This document shows positions 52,991-63,200 of a DNA stretch of 64,000 nt, piece after piece. The notes beneath the pieces were generated by a model, which did not search any database, had not been told where the DNA came from, and saw nothing but the letters and a program-made list of their open reading frames with translations. This DNA comes from Acidobacteriota bacterium (lineage in GTDB: Bacteria > Acidobacteriota > Terriglobia > Acidiferrales > UBA7541): assembly GCA_003167215.1 (NCBI GenBank), contig PMTV01000050.1, positions 34,954-98,953 on the forward strand, read 5' to 3'. Each line of letters starts with the position of its first letter. The first letter of the stretch is position 1. The position numbers were made by a program, and so were the translations under genes.

Positions 52991-54897
52991 GCAGGGCCCG
53001 CCGCCCGGGTTACCGGCTCGACGTCTCGAAACTGAATCTCGTAAAGGCGCGCATACACGCCGCCACGAGCAAGAAGTTCTTCGTGCGTGCCGAGCTCACG
53101 GATTGTGCCGCCTTCCAGCACAGCAATCAAGTCCGCGCGACGAATAGTTGAAAGCCGGTGGGCGATTACGAATACGGTGCGGCCAGTCATCAGATTGTTC
53201 AGAGCGCCCTGGACCAGCATTTCGGATTCCGAGTCGAGCTCGGAGGTAGCTTCATCCAGAATCAAAATTGGAGCATCTTTCAGCAACGCGCGTGCGATTG
53301 CAAGCCGCTGGCGTTGGCCGCCGGAAAGTCTTTGGCCGCGGTCGCCGATCAGGGTCTGATATCCCGCCGGCATCTCCAAAATGAAATCGTGCGCGAGGGC
53401 CGCCTTGGCCGCAGCAATTACTTTTTCTTCCGGCATATTGGGCCGGCCGTAACACAGGTTGTTCCAGATCGTGTCGTTAAAAAGGATGGTCTCTTGCGTC
53501 ACGATCGCCATCTGCTCGCGCAGAGAGCGCAAAGTGACCTCGCGGACATCATGACCGTCTATGCGCACGGAACCTGAAGTCGCGGCATAGAAACGCGGGA
53601 GAAGATTGACCAGCGTGGTCTTGCCGGCGCCGCTCGATCCAACAATCGCAACCACCGCCCCGGCTGGAATCTTCAACTTGAGATTTCGGAGAGTGGGAGT
53701 TTCGCCGTCGTCGTACATGAAACTGGCGTCATCGAATTCAACAGATTGCGAGAGGCGCGGCAACACCCTCGCGTCTTGCATATCGAGCTTTTCTTCGGGC
53801 AAATCGAGAAGTCTGAATACCTGCGCGGAAGTTCCCAGCGCTTGAACGAAAAGCTGATAAATGTTGCCAATGCGCTTGATGGGTTCGTAGGCTTTGAACA
53901 GCGCGAACGTAAACGCGCCAAATAAACCTACCGTCATGCGACCGGCCTTGATTTCACCGCGCGCAAAAAAAAGGATCATCGCCACTACCACCGCGCCAAG
54001 GACGTCCATGATGGGTCCTGTGGCTGCCATGGCTCGAATCCAGCGCATGTTTTCTCGACGCAAGCTTCTGGCGGCGCCATGGAATTTCCGAATTTCGAAG
54101 CCTTCCATCCCGAACGCTTTGACCACGCGGTTACCGCTGATTGTCTCCTGAAGGATTTGACTGAGATCGGCAAGGCGGGAGCGGCTTTTTTCAGTAGAGC
54201 GGCGAATTTTGCGAGTTAATTTACCGACAGGCAAGACTACCAAGGGGACGAGAACAGCGGAGCCCACGGCCATTCGCCAATCGATGAGCAGAAGCACGCT
54301 TACAAATGCGATCAGATTGAAAACTTGGCGGAAAAAATCGGCCATGTAATCTGAGAAAGCGCTGCGCAACTGTTCGATGTCGCTGATAACAGCGGACATT
54401 ACGCGCCCGACGGGATTGTGATGGAAAAAACCGACCGGTTGTTGCACGACTTTACGGTAAACGCGGTCTCTGAGATCCGTGACGGCAGAAAGTCCCACAT
54501 ATTGAATCAACGTGCCGCCAAAATATTCCGCAACCGCCTTGAACAGGAAGATAAAAAGCAAAGCCAGCGCAAAGACAGACCAGACGTGATGTACCCGGGA
54601 CGGAACCAAATCGTTCATGTACAGGATGCGGTCCGTGCCGGGAACTCGAAAGAGGACCAGTTTCTGAAGTGCGGATTGCGGGTTCAGCACTACATCTACG
54701 GCGGGCGCGATGGCAAGCGGCACGAGGCCTTCGGCAATTCCCATGGCGGCCATCAGAACAACACCAATAGCAAGCAGCCAGGTATAGGGCGAGAGATAGC
54801 CGAGTAACCGCCGGAATTCTTCGCCCTGCGTCATGTTGGAAGCGTTGTCTTTTATTTCAGAAGCCAAATGGAAGACCCTCAGCTCGAACGCCGCCAC
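52987..54897 (-). CDS. Lipid A export ABC transporter MsbA-like
   Basis: This is an ABC half-transporter of about 630 residues: six membrane helices in the first 340 residues ('YLSPYTWLLAIGVVLMAAMG' onward), then an ATPase domain with Walker A 'IVGSSGAGKTTLVNLLPRFY', signature 'LSGGQRQRLAIARALLKDAP' and Walker B 'ILILDEATSELDSES'. Context with lptB and the lptC/A gene suggests flipping of lipid A-core (MsbA), although multidrug-type ABC exporters look the same. The start is unsure: GTG 54897, TTG 54867 (preceded by GAGG) and ATG 54834 are all in frame. It follows rapZ by six bases. Confidence 0.92.
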   Translation of the reverse strand: MAAFELRVFHLASEIKDNASNMTQGEEFRRLLGYLSPYTWLLAIGVVLMAAMGIAEGLVPLAIAPAVDVVLNPQSALQKLVLFRVPGTDRILYMNDLVPSRVHHVWSVFALALLFIFLFKAVAEYFGGTLIQYVGLSAVTDLRDRVYRKVVQQPVGFFHHNPVGRVMSAVISDIEQLRSAFSDYMADFFRQVFNLIAFVSVLLLIDWRMAVGSAVLVPLVVLPVGKLTRKIRRSTEKSRSRLADLSQILQETISGNRVVKAFGMEGFEIRKFHGAARSLRRENMRWIRAMAATGPIMDVLGAVVVAMILFFARGEIKAGRMTVGLFGAFTFALFKAYEPIKRIGNIYQLFVQALGTSAQVFRLLDLPEEKLDMQDARVLPRLSQSVEFDDASFMYDDGETPTLRNLKLKIPAGAVVAIVGSSGAGKTTLVNLLPRFYAATSGSVRIDGHDVREVTLRSLREQMAIVTQETILFNDTIWNNLCYGRPNMPEEKVIAAAKAALAHDFILEMPAGYQTLIGDRGQRLSGGQRQRLAIARALLKDAPILILDEATSELDSESEMLVQGALNNLMTGRTVFVIAHRLSTIRRADLIAVLEGGTIRELGTHEELLARGGVYARLYEIQFRDVEPVTRAAGPA

Positions 54898-54903
54898 GAA
54901 ATA

Positions 54904-55791
54904 TCAAGCATTTTTGTCGAGGTCGCGATGCACGACCTTTGCCGAATATCCTTTTTTCTTGATCGCCCGCTTGATTATTTCCGCCAGCGCGACAGACCGA
55001 TGTCGCCCGCCGGTGCACCCTAGCGCGACCGTCAGATAGCTTTTTCCTTCCTGAATGTAGTGCGGAATCAAGTACAGCAGCAAGCTTTCGATTCGACGCA
55101 GGAACTCGCCCGTTTGCGGAAAGGAACGGATGTAACGTGCCACGCGCGGATCCTTTCCGCTGAAGGGGCGCAAGCGCGGCACAAAGTGCGGGTTAGGAAG
55201 GAAGCGCACGTCGAACACGAGGTCCGCATCCGCTGGAATGCCGTAGCGGAATCCGAAGCTTACTACCGAGACAAGCAGCGGCCGCCGCCCCGGGTTTTGA
55301 AAGCGGTCGATGATGGACTGGCGCAGTTCGTGCACGTTGAATTTCGTGGTGTCGATGACGACGTCTGCCAGCCGGCGTATCGGAGCCATGCGCCTCCGCT
55401 CTTCGCGTATTCCTTCAGCGATGGAGCCGCCGCGTCCGAGCGGATGGGGACGCCGCGTTTCGCTGAAGCGCCGCATCAACGCTTCATCGCCAGCCTCGAT
55501 AAATACGAGCGTCGCAGGGTGCTCGTTAACAAGCTGGCGATAAATGCCCGGCAGCTTGTCGATCTGTTCGCCTTCGCGCGCGTCCACCAGCAGCGCAGCG
55601 CGCTCAATCTCGCCGCCTTCCACATATAATTCGCTAAATTTTGGAATCAGCGCGACCGGCAGATTATCCACGCAATAGAATCCAAGGTCTTCAAATGTAT
55701 TTAAGACGGATCCTTTGCCGGAGCCGGAAAGGCCGGTGAGAAGGACTAAGTGGTGTGCGTCGCGGGTTCGATTTCTGCGCGTGCGCTTCAC
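54904..55791 (-). CDS. rapZ: RNase adapter / P-loop protein RapZ
   Basis: The 295-residue protein has the Walker A 'LTGLSGSGKGSVLNTFEDLG', 'FYCVDNLPVALIPKF', 'VIDTTKFNVHELRQSI' and the C-terminal domain 'VSVVSFGFRYGIPADADLVF', 'LPNPHFVPRLRPFSGKDPRV' and 'VALGCTGGRHRSVALAEII'. RapZ family proteins bind nucleotides and in enterobacteria tune GlmS via sRNA decay; position next to rpoN is a conserved arrangement. Basic C-terminal tail. Confidence 0.96.
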   Translation of the reverse strand: MKRTRRNRTRDAHHLVLLTGLSGSGKGSVLNTFEDLGFYCVDNLPVALIPKFSELYVEGGEIERAALLVDAREGEQIDKLPGIYRQLVNEHPATLVFIEAGDEALMRRFSETRRPHPLGRGGSIAEGIREERRRMAPIRRLADVVIDTTKFNVHELRQSIIDRFQNPGRRPLLVSVVSFGFRYGIPADADLVFDVRFLPNPHFVPRLRPFSGKDPRVARYIRSFPQTGEFLRRIESLLLYLIPHYIQEGKSYLTVALGCTGGRHRSVALAEIIKRAIKKKGYSAKVVHRDLDKNA

Positions 55792-55801
55792 GGCGGGAGC
55801 G

Positions 55802-57247
55802 CTAAGCCTTTACCCGTCGGCGGTGCGTGCTGGGAATGCGGAGGTCTTCGCGATATTTCGCGACTGTGCGGCGGGTTACGTGAATTCCTTCGTCGCTCAG
55901 CTTTTTCGTAATCTGCTCGTCAGTCAGCGGATGTGAAGCGTCCTCATCCTCAATCATTTTTTTGACGCGCCGCTTGAGCGAGAGCAGCGACATTTCGCTT
56001 CCCTGCGGGCCGTTCACCGATTCGCTGAAGAAATAGCGCAGCTCCAGCACTCCCTGAGGCGTGTGCACATATTTGTTCGCGACTGCGCGGCTCACGGTGG
56101 ACGGGTGGACGCCAACTTCCTCGGCAACCTCTTTGATCATCATGGGCTTCAACTGATCGGCGCCGTAGTCGAGAAAATCGCCTTGACGGCGGAGAATCGA
56201 CTGGCAAACACGCTGAATCGTATGCTTGCGCTGCTCGATATTTTTCATCAACTGAATCGCGGCAGTAAAACGCTCTTTCACGTAGTTGCGCACGTCGCGA
56301 TCGGCGGCGTCGCGCGACAAAAGACGCCGGTAGGTGGGATTCAGACGAAGTTGCGGCAAGTCGTCATCGTTCATAAAAGCCTGCCACTCACCGTCCACTT
56401 TTCGGAATTGAACGTCCGGCTCGACGAGCCTGGGCTCCGTGCGGTTATAACGTAAACCCGGCCGAGGATCGAGCCGCTTGATCACATCCACGGCGCGCTT
56501 CACCAATTCGACCGGCCGGTTCAATGCGCGCGCCACTTCTTTGAGTTGGTTGTTTTGGAGTAACTTTAAGTGATCGGCGATGATCTGCTGCGCGAGAGTG
56601 TTCTGCGGGTCGATGAGCTTGAGCTGCATCAGCAGGCATTCCTGCAAATCGCGCGCGCCGATTCCCGGTGGGTCAAACTCCTGCACCATGGCAAGCGCTT
56701 CTTCCACGTCGTCCATGGAATAGTTGCCCGCTTGCGCGAGTTCATCGAGCGAGGCGGTTAGATAGCCGTTCTCATCCAGGTTGCCGACAATCGATTCGGC
56801 GATTTTACGTACGGTTTCCGTGCAGATGCTGACGCTAAGTTGCCAGTTGAGGTGGTCGGCCAGGCTCTGCGGCGAAGAGAGGAATTTATCGAACGAAGGC
56901 TTTTCGATTTCCTCGCGCTCGCTGTTGGAAATCCTCTCCGCTCCGGAATCGAGGTACTGGGTGAAGAAAGAGCCGAAATCGAATTCGTCAAAAGGGTTTG
57001 CCGGCGTTACTTCCGGAACTTTTTCAGTTTCCTTCTTGAGGAAGGCCTCGTCGGTATAGCTCTCCGCGGTGACTCCATCGTCTTCGGTAGCTTCATCGAG
57101 AACGGGATTCGCCATGATCTCTTGATTGATCATCTCGCGAAGCTCCAAGCGGTTCAGCGCCAAGACGCTGACCATCTGGACCAGGCCGGGCGTCAGTATC
57201 TGTTTCTGAGCGACGCGTAGATTAAGTTTGGGTTGGAGCCAATTCAT
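55802..57247 (-). CDS. rpoN: RNA polymerase sigma-54 factor
   Basis: The 481-residue sigma factor has region I, Gln/Leu-rich and activator-responsive ('VQMVSVLALNRLELREMINQ'), an acidic region II, the core-binding region III, and the DNA-binding end with RpoN box 'RRTVAKYRE' in the expected place (the promoter -24 reader). Residue motif 'HPSTVSRAVANKYVHTPQGV' is the HTH. Complete and normal length. The -24/-12 candidate near 11740 would be one of its targets. It lies between lptB and rapZ. Confidence 0.97.
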   Translation of the reverse strand: MNWLQPKLNLRVAQKQILTPGLVQMVSVLALNRLELREMINQEIMANPVLDEATEDDGVTAESYTDEAFLKKETEKVPEVTPANPFDEFDFGSFFTQYLDSGAERISNSEREEIEKPSFDKFLSSPQSLADHLNWQLSVSICTETVRKIAESIVGNLDENGYLTASLDELAQAGNYSMDDVEEALAMVQEFDPPGIGARDLQECLLMQLKLIDPQNTLAQQIIADHLKLLQNNQLKEVARALNRPVELVKRAVDVIKRLDPRPGLRYNRTEPRLVEPDVQFRKVDGEWQAFMNDDDLPQLRLNPTYRRLLSRDAADRDVRNYVKERFTAAIQLMKNIEQRKHTIQRVCQSILRRQGDFLDYGADQLKPMMIKEVAEEVGVHPSTVSRAVANKYVHTPQGVLELRYFFSESVNGPQGSEMSLLSLKRRVKKMIEDEDASHPLTDEQITKKLSDEGIHVTRRTVAKYREDLRIPSTHRRRVKA

Positions 57248-57256
57248 AAATTCAGT

Positions 57257-57982
57257 TCAATTCAGCCGAAACCCTTCTCCCAGATAAATGCGTCTCACCT
57301 CGGCGTTCGTAGAAAGCTCTTTGGGCGTTCCGGCGAACAATATTTTGCCGTCACTGATGATGTAGGCGCGATTTGTGACCGCGAGCGTCTCGCGCACGTT
57401 ATGGTCCGTCACCAGGATGCCAATTCCCGCCGCACTCAAATCCGCGATGATTTTTTGTATGTCAACAACCGTCAGCGGATCAATTCCAGAAAAAGGCTCG
57501 TCCAACAATACAAACGACGGCGACAAGACCAGCGATCGCGCGATTTCCAGGCGCCGCCGCTCGCCGCCCGACAGTACGTAAGCTTGGCTGTATCGCACTC
57601 CCTCGAGTCCCATTTGGGCCAGCAACTCCTCTACCCGGTCGCGCCGCTGTTCCGGAGTAAGAGGCAGCGTCTCCAGTACCGCGAGCAAATTTTCTTCCAC
57701 CGTTAACTTTCGAAAAACCGAAGGCTCTTGAGGTAGGTAGCTGATGCCGCTTCGGGCCCGGAGGTACATCGGGAGGTCGGTAATATCCTCGCCGTCCAGT
57801 AGGACGCGCCCATAGTCCGGACGCGCTAGACCGACCAGGATGTAAAACGTCGTGGTCTTTCCGGCGCCGTTCGGCCCGAGCAACCCCACCACTTCGCCTT
57901 GCTGAATCTCCAAACTGACGTCGTTAACAACTTTCCGACCTCTATACGATTTGCTTAGATCGGCGGCCTGGAGTTTCAACAT
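57257..57982 (-). CDS. lptB: LPS export ATPase LptB
   Basis: The 241-residue ATPase of the LPS export machine has Walker A '[20 protein letters not shown]', Q-loop '[20 protein letters not shown]', signature '[20 protein letters not shown]' and Walker B '[16 protein letters not shown]', all matching the LptB subfamily rather than amino-acid ABC systems. It abuts the LptC/A gene (9 bp) and rpoN (9 bp). LptF and LptG are not in the window. Confidence 0.96.
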   Translation of the reverse strand: MLKLQAADLSKSYRGRKVVNDVSLEIQQGEVVGLLGPNGAGKTTTFYILVGLARPDYGRVLLDGEDITDLPMYLRARSGISYLPQEPSVFRKLTVEENLLAVLETLPLTPEQRRDRVEELLAQMGLEGVRYSQAYVLSGGERRRLEIARSLVLSPSFVLLDEPFSGIDPLTVVDIQKIIADLSAAGIGILVTDHNVRETLAVTNRAYIISDGKILFAGTPKELSTNAEVRRIYLGEGFRLN

Positions 57983-57991
57983 GCCGGCTCA

Positions 57992-60331
57992 TTACTCAAC
58001 TCGGTGCCTGGTAAGCGTGCGCGAACTCTCTTTTGAATCAATCAAAATCGTATCATTGGCCACAAAGAAGGTCAACGAATGGCCCGTTGTTGTGTCGCTT
58101 GAGGCATCCGTAAGTGTCGGTTTTCCACCGGAAAGGACGAATTTCCCGTCCGAAGCGGTATATTCCGCCTGCTCGGATGTCCCCCGGCGGTCGCCCTGCC
58201 TGACGACAACGCCTCCCAGGGCCAGCGCCCGGTCGAGCTGGCGGGCTCCCAAGGCCCCAGCAGGCGCCCCGCCTGATGCCGTACCAGGCCGAGCTTGAGG
58301 TTCCTGCCCAGGCGTTAGAAAGACGTCCAGGGTCGGCGATTGCAACGAGCCCTGCTGCGAATTGGCGGTAACGCCCCCCTCCAAATGCGCCTTTCCTGAG
58401 TCACTCCAATAGGTCAACTCGGGAGCCCGAATTTGCCATAGCGTGGGCCCCGTCTGTGTTCCGGTGAGTTTTACCGGAGATTTGGCCGATTGGGAGCTGG
58501 CCGACTTTCCAGGGGGAAGCTTTGGCCCCGTTCCTGGGGCGTTTGGGATTTGCCCGGAAGCCTGCGGGAATATTGCGACTACGCCGCCAGAGGCGATCAA
58601 TTTTTTTTCGTCGCGCCAGATTTCGATCTGCTCCGCGTCCAATACAGATTCCCCCTGCCACATACGAGCGTGTCCGGAATAAAGCGCTCGACCGCTGGTG
58701 TTCGAGGCGCTGAGAGTGCTGGAAGAAATGTGAGTGGGGCCCGCACCTAGATTTACTTCATTATTCTGGGCAGATGACAGGTAGGTGGACGCCACGCCAC
58801 CCGTCGCGCGAATTTCTCCAGACTTCTGATCGATGGATACGCTTCGCGCAGTTGTGCGGCTGGTCGAATCGAAAAGCACAGGCGAGCCGTCGAGAGTGAC
58901 GAGATCGGTCGCGCTGACAATTCTGGTGCGCTCCGCTGTGGCTTGACGATCGGCCTGTTGAAAATGCACACTCCCGCTCTCATCCAGGGTTTCCCACTCT
59001 CCGTTCGCGCCAAAAACGGCGACGAGTTCCTTGGCCGTGCTGACTTGCGGCGCCCCGGAGCCAATCGTGCGATCTATTTCCGTGCCGGAATGTCCGAATA
59101 ATTTGGCTAGCCGGCCATCACTGTCAAATTCCGTGACGAATTTCCTGGCATGCAATTCCGTTGTTTCACTGGCACTTTTCATTTCAATCGTGGCCGGCGT
59201 CAGTGTCTCGGCGCTTCGAGCGCGCGGCTGGCTTCCTTGCTTTCCATCGCCAAATATCACGCGCAACGATTCCGTTTTCAAAGCGCGCGACTGGCCGTCC
59301 TGCCGAGAATCAAGAACCGTGCCGCCGCTTGTGGTCATCATACGAATGATATTCTGCGGCGCCATCGCAAGTTCCACATGCCCGCTTGAAAAATGGTCCG
59401 TTCCGGCAGGGGCCTCGCGTGTTCCTTCCACGTGGCCATCGGCGATCAACTTCTCTATCCAACCCGCTGAATTGAGGAATGCTTCGAACTGGTTGCCAGA
59501 GACCGTCGTCTTCCCTCCGGACCCTGCCGAATGAATCACGGGATGCCCTTCGGCGGTGGCGTGTTGCGCTCGGAAATCCGCGTCGAGATCGATCGTAATT
59601 CTGTCTGCGGAGAGGTCGCGGTTTCCTTGAGTAACATGAGCAGGGGCGGAAAGGATCACCTTGCGTTCATCGCGTCGAATCTCAAGACTGCTCCCGGTCA
59701 CATTCACCGGTACTCCGTTCGTCCGATCGGACGGCGAAAGGTCCATTTGCACATCGTGTTCCAACAGGACAACCGATTTTTGAGTGCTGTATGTAACACC
59801 CAGGGCATGTCCGTGGCCCTGTGGAAAACGGAAAGCGACCGGATCAGGAGTGGAAGCGTCGCCGGTTTCGCGGTTGAACGTCAGATCGCGAGTGGTGACG
59901 TGAATCACTCGGTCGCCGCTACCCGGAGGTGGATTTGCGCCGGCCAGGTCGATTTGCACGTCACCCTCGCATCGCACCGCGCCTGTCTTCGGCTCGTAAC
60001 TGCATTGCCGCGCATGGATATTGTCGTTCCGGTTTCCCTCGCGCCCATAAATGGTCATCCACACGTCTTCCAACAGATAAGTGTTCTGATCCTTGTACTG
60101 GGTGGCGTGGGAAGCGCGGACTGTAAATATCGTGCGGTCACCTTCTACCTTTGAGAATGTCGTTTGGTCCGATTGCTGCTGCACCGTTGCCGGCACGGCG
60201 CGAGGCTGTGCTTGATGCGACCGAGATTCGCGTATGGCGCGCTGCGAATACACGCCAACGACAACCAGAGAGATTATGCCGGCAGCGATTGCCGCCCAAC
60301 GTGCATATCTCGCTGCTTCTTTATTCTGCAA
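57992..60331 (-). CDS. Fused LptC-LptA (OstA-like) LPS transport protein
   Basis: The 779-residue protein joins an N-terminal LptC-type region with a very long OstA/LptA repeat region. The N-terminus has one membrane helix ('AAIAAGIISLVVVGVYSQR') and 'FTVRASHATQYKDQNTYLLE' (LptC hallmark). Then come many beta-jellyroll repeats, for example 'ARQCSYEPKTGAVRCEGDVQ', 'YSTQKSVVLLEHDVQMDLSP', 'VLDAEQIEIWRDEKKLIASG' and 'QAEYTASDGKFVLSGGKPTL'. It would form a periplasmic bridge carrying LPS. The usual two genes, lptC and lptA, are here one polypeptide. The start is TTG 60331, with GGAGA seven bases upstream. It leads the operon with lptB. Confidence 0.9.
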   Translation of the reverse strand: MQNKEAARYARWAAIAAGIISLVVVGVYSQRAIRESRSHQAQPRAVPATVQQQSDQTTFSKVEGDRTIFTVRASHATQYKDQNTYLLEDVWMTIYGREGNRNDNIHARQCSYEPKTGAVRCEGDVQIDLAGANPPPGSGDRVIHVTTRDLTFNRETGDASTPDPVAFRFPQGHGHALGVTYSTQKSVVLLEHDVQMDLSPSDRTNGVPVNVTGSSLEIRRDERKVILSAPAHVTQGNRDLSADRITIDLDADFRAQHATAEGHPVIHSAGSGGKTTVSGNQFEAFLNSAGWIEKLIADGHVEGTREAPAGTDHFSSGHVELAMAPQNIIRMMTTSGGTVLDSRQDGQSRALKTESLRVIFGDGKQGSQPRARSAETLTPATIEMKSASETTELHARKFVTEFDSDGRLAKLFGHSGTEIDRTIGSGAPQVSTAKELVAVFGANGEWETLDESGSVHFQQADRQATAERTRIVSATDLVTLDGSPVLFDSTSRTTARSVSIDQKSGEIRATGGVASTYLSSAQNNEVNLGAGPTHISSSTLSASNTSGRALYSGHARMWQGESVLDAEQIEIWRDEKKLIASGGVVAIFPQASGQIPNAPGTGPKLPPGKSASSQSAKSPVKLTGTQTGPTLWQIRAPELTYWSDSGKAHLEGGVTANSQQGSLQSPTLDVFLTPGQEPQARPGTASGGAPAGALGARQLDRALALGGVVVRQGDRRGTSEQAEYTASDGKFVLSGGKPTLTDASSDTTTGHSLTFFVANDTILIDSKESSRTLTRHRVE

Positions 60332-60429
60332 TGCCGATTCTCCGTCGCTCTCGCGCTTCCAACTGCATGCGAGTTTGGCAAGCTGTGTGGATCACCACGC
60401 ATCCGCAATCATTGAAATGTTAGAAGCTG

Positions 60430-60458
60430 ATTATAGGTGAGAGGTTTCCAGGCAACAA
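60430..60458 (-). promoter_or_regulatory. Putative sigma-70 promoter for the lptCA-lptB-rpoN run
   Basis: On the minus strand, TTGTTG (60458-60453) and TATAAT (60435-60430) are separated by exactly 17 bp, about 100 bp upstream of the LptC/A start. The -10 is perfect. It lies just after the GGDEF gene stop (60474). Confidence 0.6.
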
Positions 60459-60473
60459 CTCGTGAGGGCGGCG

Positions 60474-61643
<1,170 letters not shown>

Positions 61644-61736
61644 TATAGAGAACGCTTTCCGCTATTCGCAACGGCCTTAACGGCGGCGATTGACGAATGG
61701 CCAATAGGGTGAGATTGCGATGATATTTGGCGAACA

Positions 61737-61765
61737 TTGACACTCCCGCGACCCGCGCCTATATT
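61737..61765 (+). promoter_or_regulatory. Consensus sigma-70 promoter for the RodZ-like gene
   Basis: TTGACA (61737-61742) and TATATT (61760-61765) are separated by 17 bp and place transcription near 61772, about 18 nt before ATG 61790. It therefore argues against the in-frame upstream start at 61727. Confidence 0.65.
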
Positions 61766-61789
61766 TTGTGTGTCAGTCGGTCCCGGCGG

Positions 61790-62239
61790 ATGTCTTCTAC
61801 ACCTTTCGGTGAACATCTAAAACGCGAGCGGGAAATGCGAGGCGTCTCTCTGGAAGAAATTTCCTCGGCCACGCGCATCGCCCCGCGCTTTCTGGTGGCG
61901 TTGGAGAATGAGCAATGGGACCAATTACCCGGTGGCGTTTTCAATCGTGGATTTATCCGCGCTATTGCACGCTTCCTCGGCCTCGATGAAGATAGTCTGG
62001 TGTCAGAATATGCGCTGGTTACGAAAGGCCGGACCGAACCGGGCGTCGTAGCTGACCCTCCGATCGAATCGGGCAGGCGCTACCAGGAGATTACGCTGGT
62101 GATTGTTTTAGCGGTCTTACTCATTGCGGGCGCGGTCTTCGCCGCGGTCCATTTCGGCCCGAGGCTTGCCGCCCGGTGGCATAAGCATTCGGCACAGTCG
62201 GCTAACATGCCTGCGCCGGTCCCTGGAGAATCCCATTAG
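61790..62239 (+). CDS. RodZ-like helix-turn-helix membrane protein
   Basis: The 149-residue protein has an N-terminal HTH of the RodZ/HTH_25 type ('GEHLKREREMRGVSLEEISS', 'RIAPRFLVALENEQWDQLPG', 'FNRGFIRAIARFLGLDEDSL') and one C-terminal membrane helix ('ITLVIVLAVLLIAGAVFAAV') with a short periplasmic tail. Shorter than full RodZ, lacking its large periplasmic domain. The stop overlaps the downstream gene's ATT start by one base. Possible role in cell-shape control or membrane-linked regulation; uncertain. Confidence 0.85.
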   Translation: MSSTPFGEHLKREREMRGVSLEEISSATRIAPRFLVALENEQWDQLPGGVFNRGFIRAIARFLGLDEDSLVSEYALVTKGRTEPGVVADPPIESGRRYQEITLVIVLAVLLIAGAVFAAVHFGPRLAARWHKHSAQSANMPAPVPGESH

Positions 62240-63200
62240 CGCTGATCTCCGCGACAGTATCCGTACCGGCCACGCGACGCCGGAACAAAAGCTCGCGGTT
62301 TTTTCCGGCGGGGGTTCGCTGGCGCCCGAACATCGCGCGGAGTTACTTACACTTCTTACAGCCGATTCCGATCCTGCCATCGCGGAACGCGCTCAGAGCG
62401 TCATTTTAACGCAGCCTCTCGAGCCTTTCCTTCTCGCGCTCGCGAATCCGGATGCGGACCCTCGCCTGTTCTCTTATTGCGCCGACAATTTGTCTCAGAA
62501 ACCGGGGATTGCCGACGCACTCGCAAAGAATCCCGCTTGTCCCTCGGGGGTGGTCGCGCACGTTGCCTCGCGTTTGAGCGCCGCTGGAGTACAAGCGCTG
62601 CTGGACGATCTGGACCGGCTTAGCTCCGACGCGCGATTGGTTGTCGCGCTCACTCATTGCAAAGCCGCGACGCCCGAACAGCAGGAACTGCTGGTCGAAT
62701 TACAAAAAACTGAAGGACTGGCGGTACCGGAGATCGAAGAAGCTGCCGCTGAAATCGAGCCGGACGTAAAGAAGCGTGTAACCCTGCTTCAGAGACTTGC
62801 GCACATGAACGTCGTGGAGCGAATCCAGCTCGCGCTCAAAGGCGGTCGCGAGGAACGTATGCTTTTGATCCGTGATCCGAATAAAATCGTGCAGCGGGGA
62901 GTGATGCAATCTCCGCGACTCACGGATCTCGAAGTCGAAAACTTCGCCGCCATGACCAACGTCTCCACTGAAGTCTTGCGCATCATCGCGGCGAGCCGCG
63001 TCTATATGAAAAGTTACACCGTGGTGAAAAATTTGGTGAGGAACCCCAAGACGCCTCTGGATGTTTCGTTGCACCTGCTCCAGCGTCTAAACCCTTTTGA
63101 CCTCAAGCTTCTGTTATCGAATAAGAATATTCCGGAAACATTGCGCTCTACGGCCGCGAAGCTTCATCGCCAACGGTCCTTTGCGCGGCCTAGCACCTAA
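62235..63200 (+). CDS. Helical-repeat protein of unknown function, apparent ATT start
   Basis: The 321-residue protein is predicted all-helical with repeat-like segments ('SGVVAHVASRLSAAGVQALL', 'RIIAASRVYMKSYTVVKNLV', 'KLLLSNKNIPETLRSTAAKL'), HEAT/leucine-repeat style; no known domain is recognised. No ATG, GTG or TTG lies near the conserved beginning. An ATT at 62235-62237 has GGAG exactly six bases before it and overlaps the RodZ-like TAG (ATTAG), a classic coupled stop-start. The alternative is CTG at 62223. Ends four bases into the opposite amidohydrolase stop. Confidence 0.72.
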   Translation: MSADLRDSIRTGHATPEQKLAVFSGGGSLAPEHRAELLTLLTADSDPAIAERAQSVILTQPLEPFLLALANPDADPRLFSYCADNLSQKPGIADALAKNPACPSGVVAHVASRLSAAGVQALLDDLDRLSSDARLVVALTHCKAATPEQQELLVELQKTEGLAVPEIEEAAAEIEPDVKKRVTLLQRLAHMNVVERIQLALKGGREERMLLIRDPNKIVQRGVMQSPRLTDLEVENFAAMTNVSTEVLRIIAASRVYMKSYTVVKNLVRNPKTPLDVSLHLLQRLNPFDLKLLLSNKNIPETLRSTAAKLHRQRSFARPST

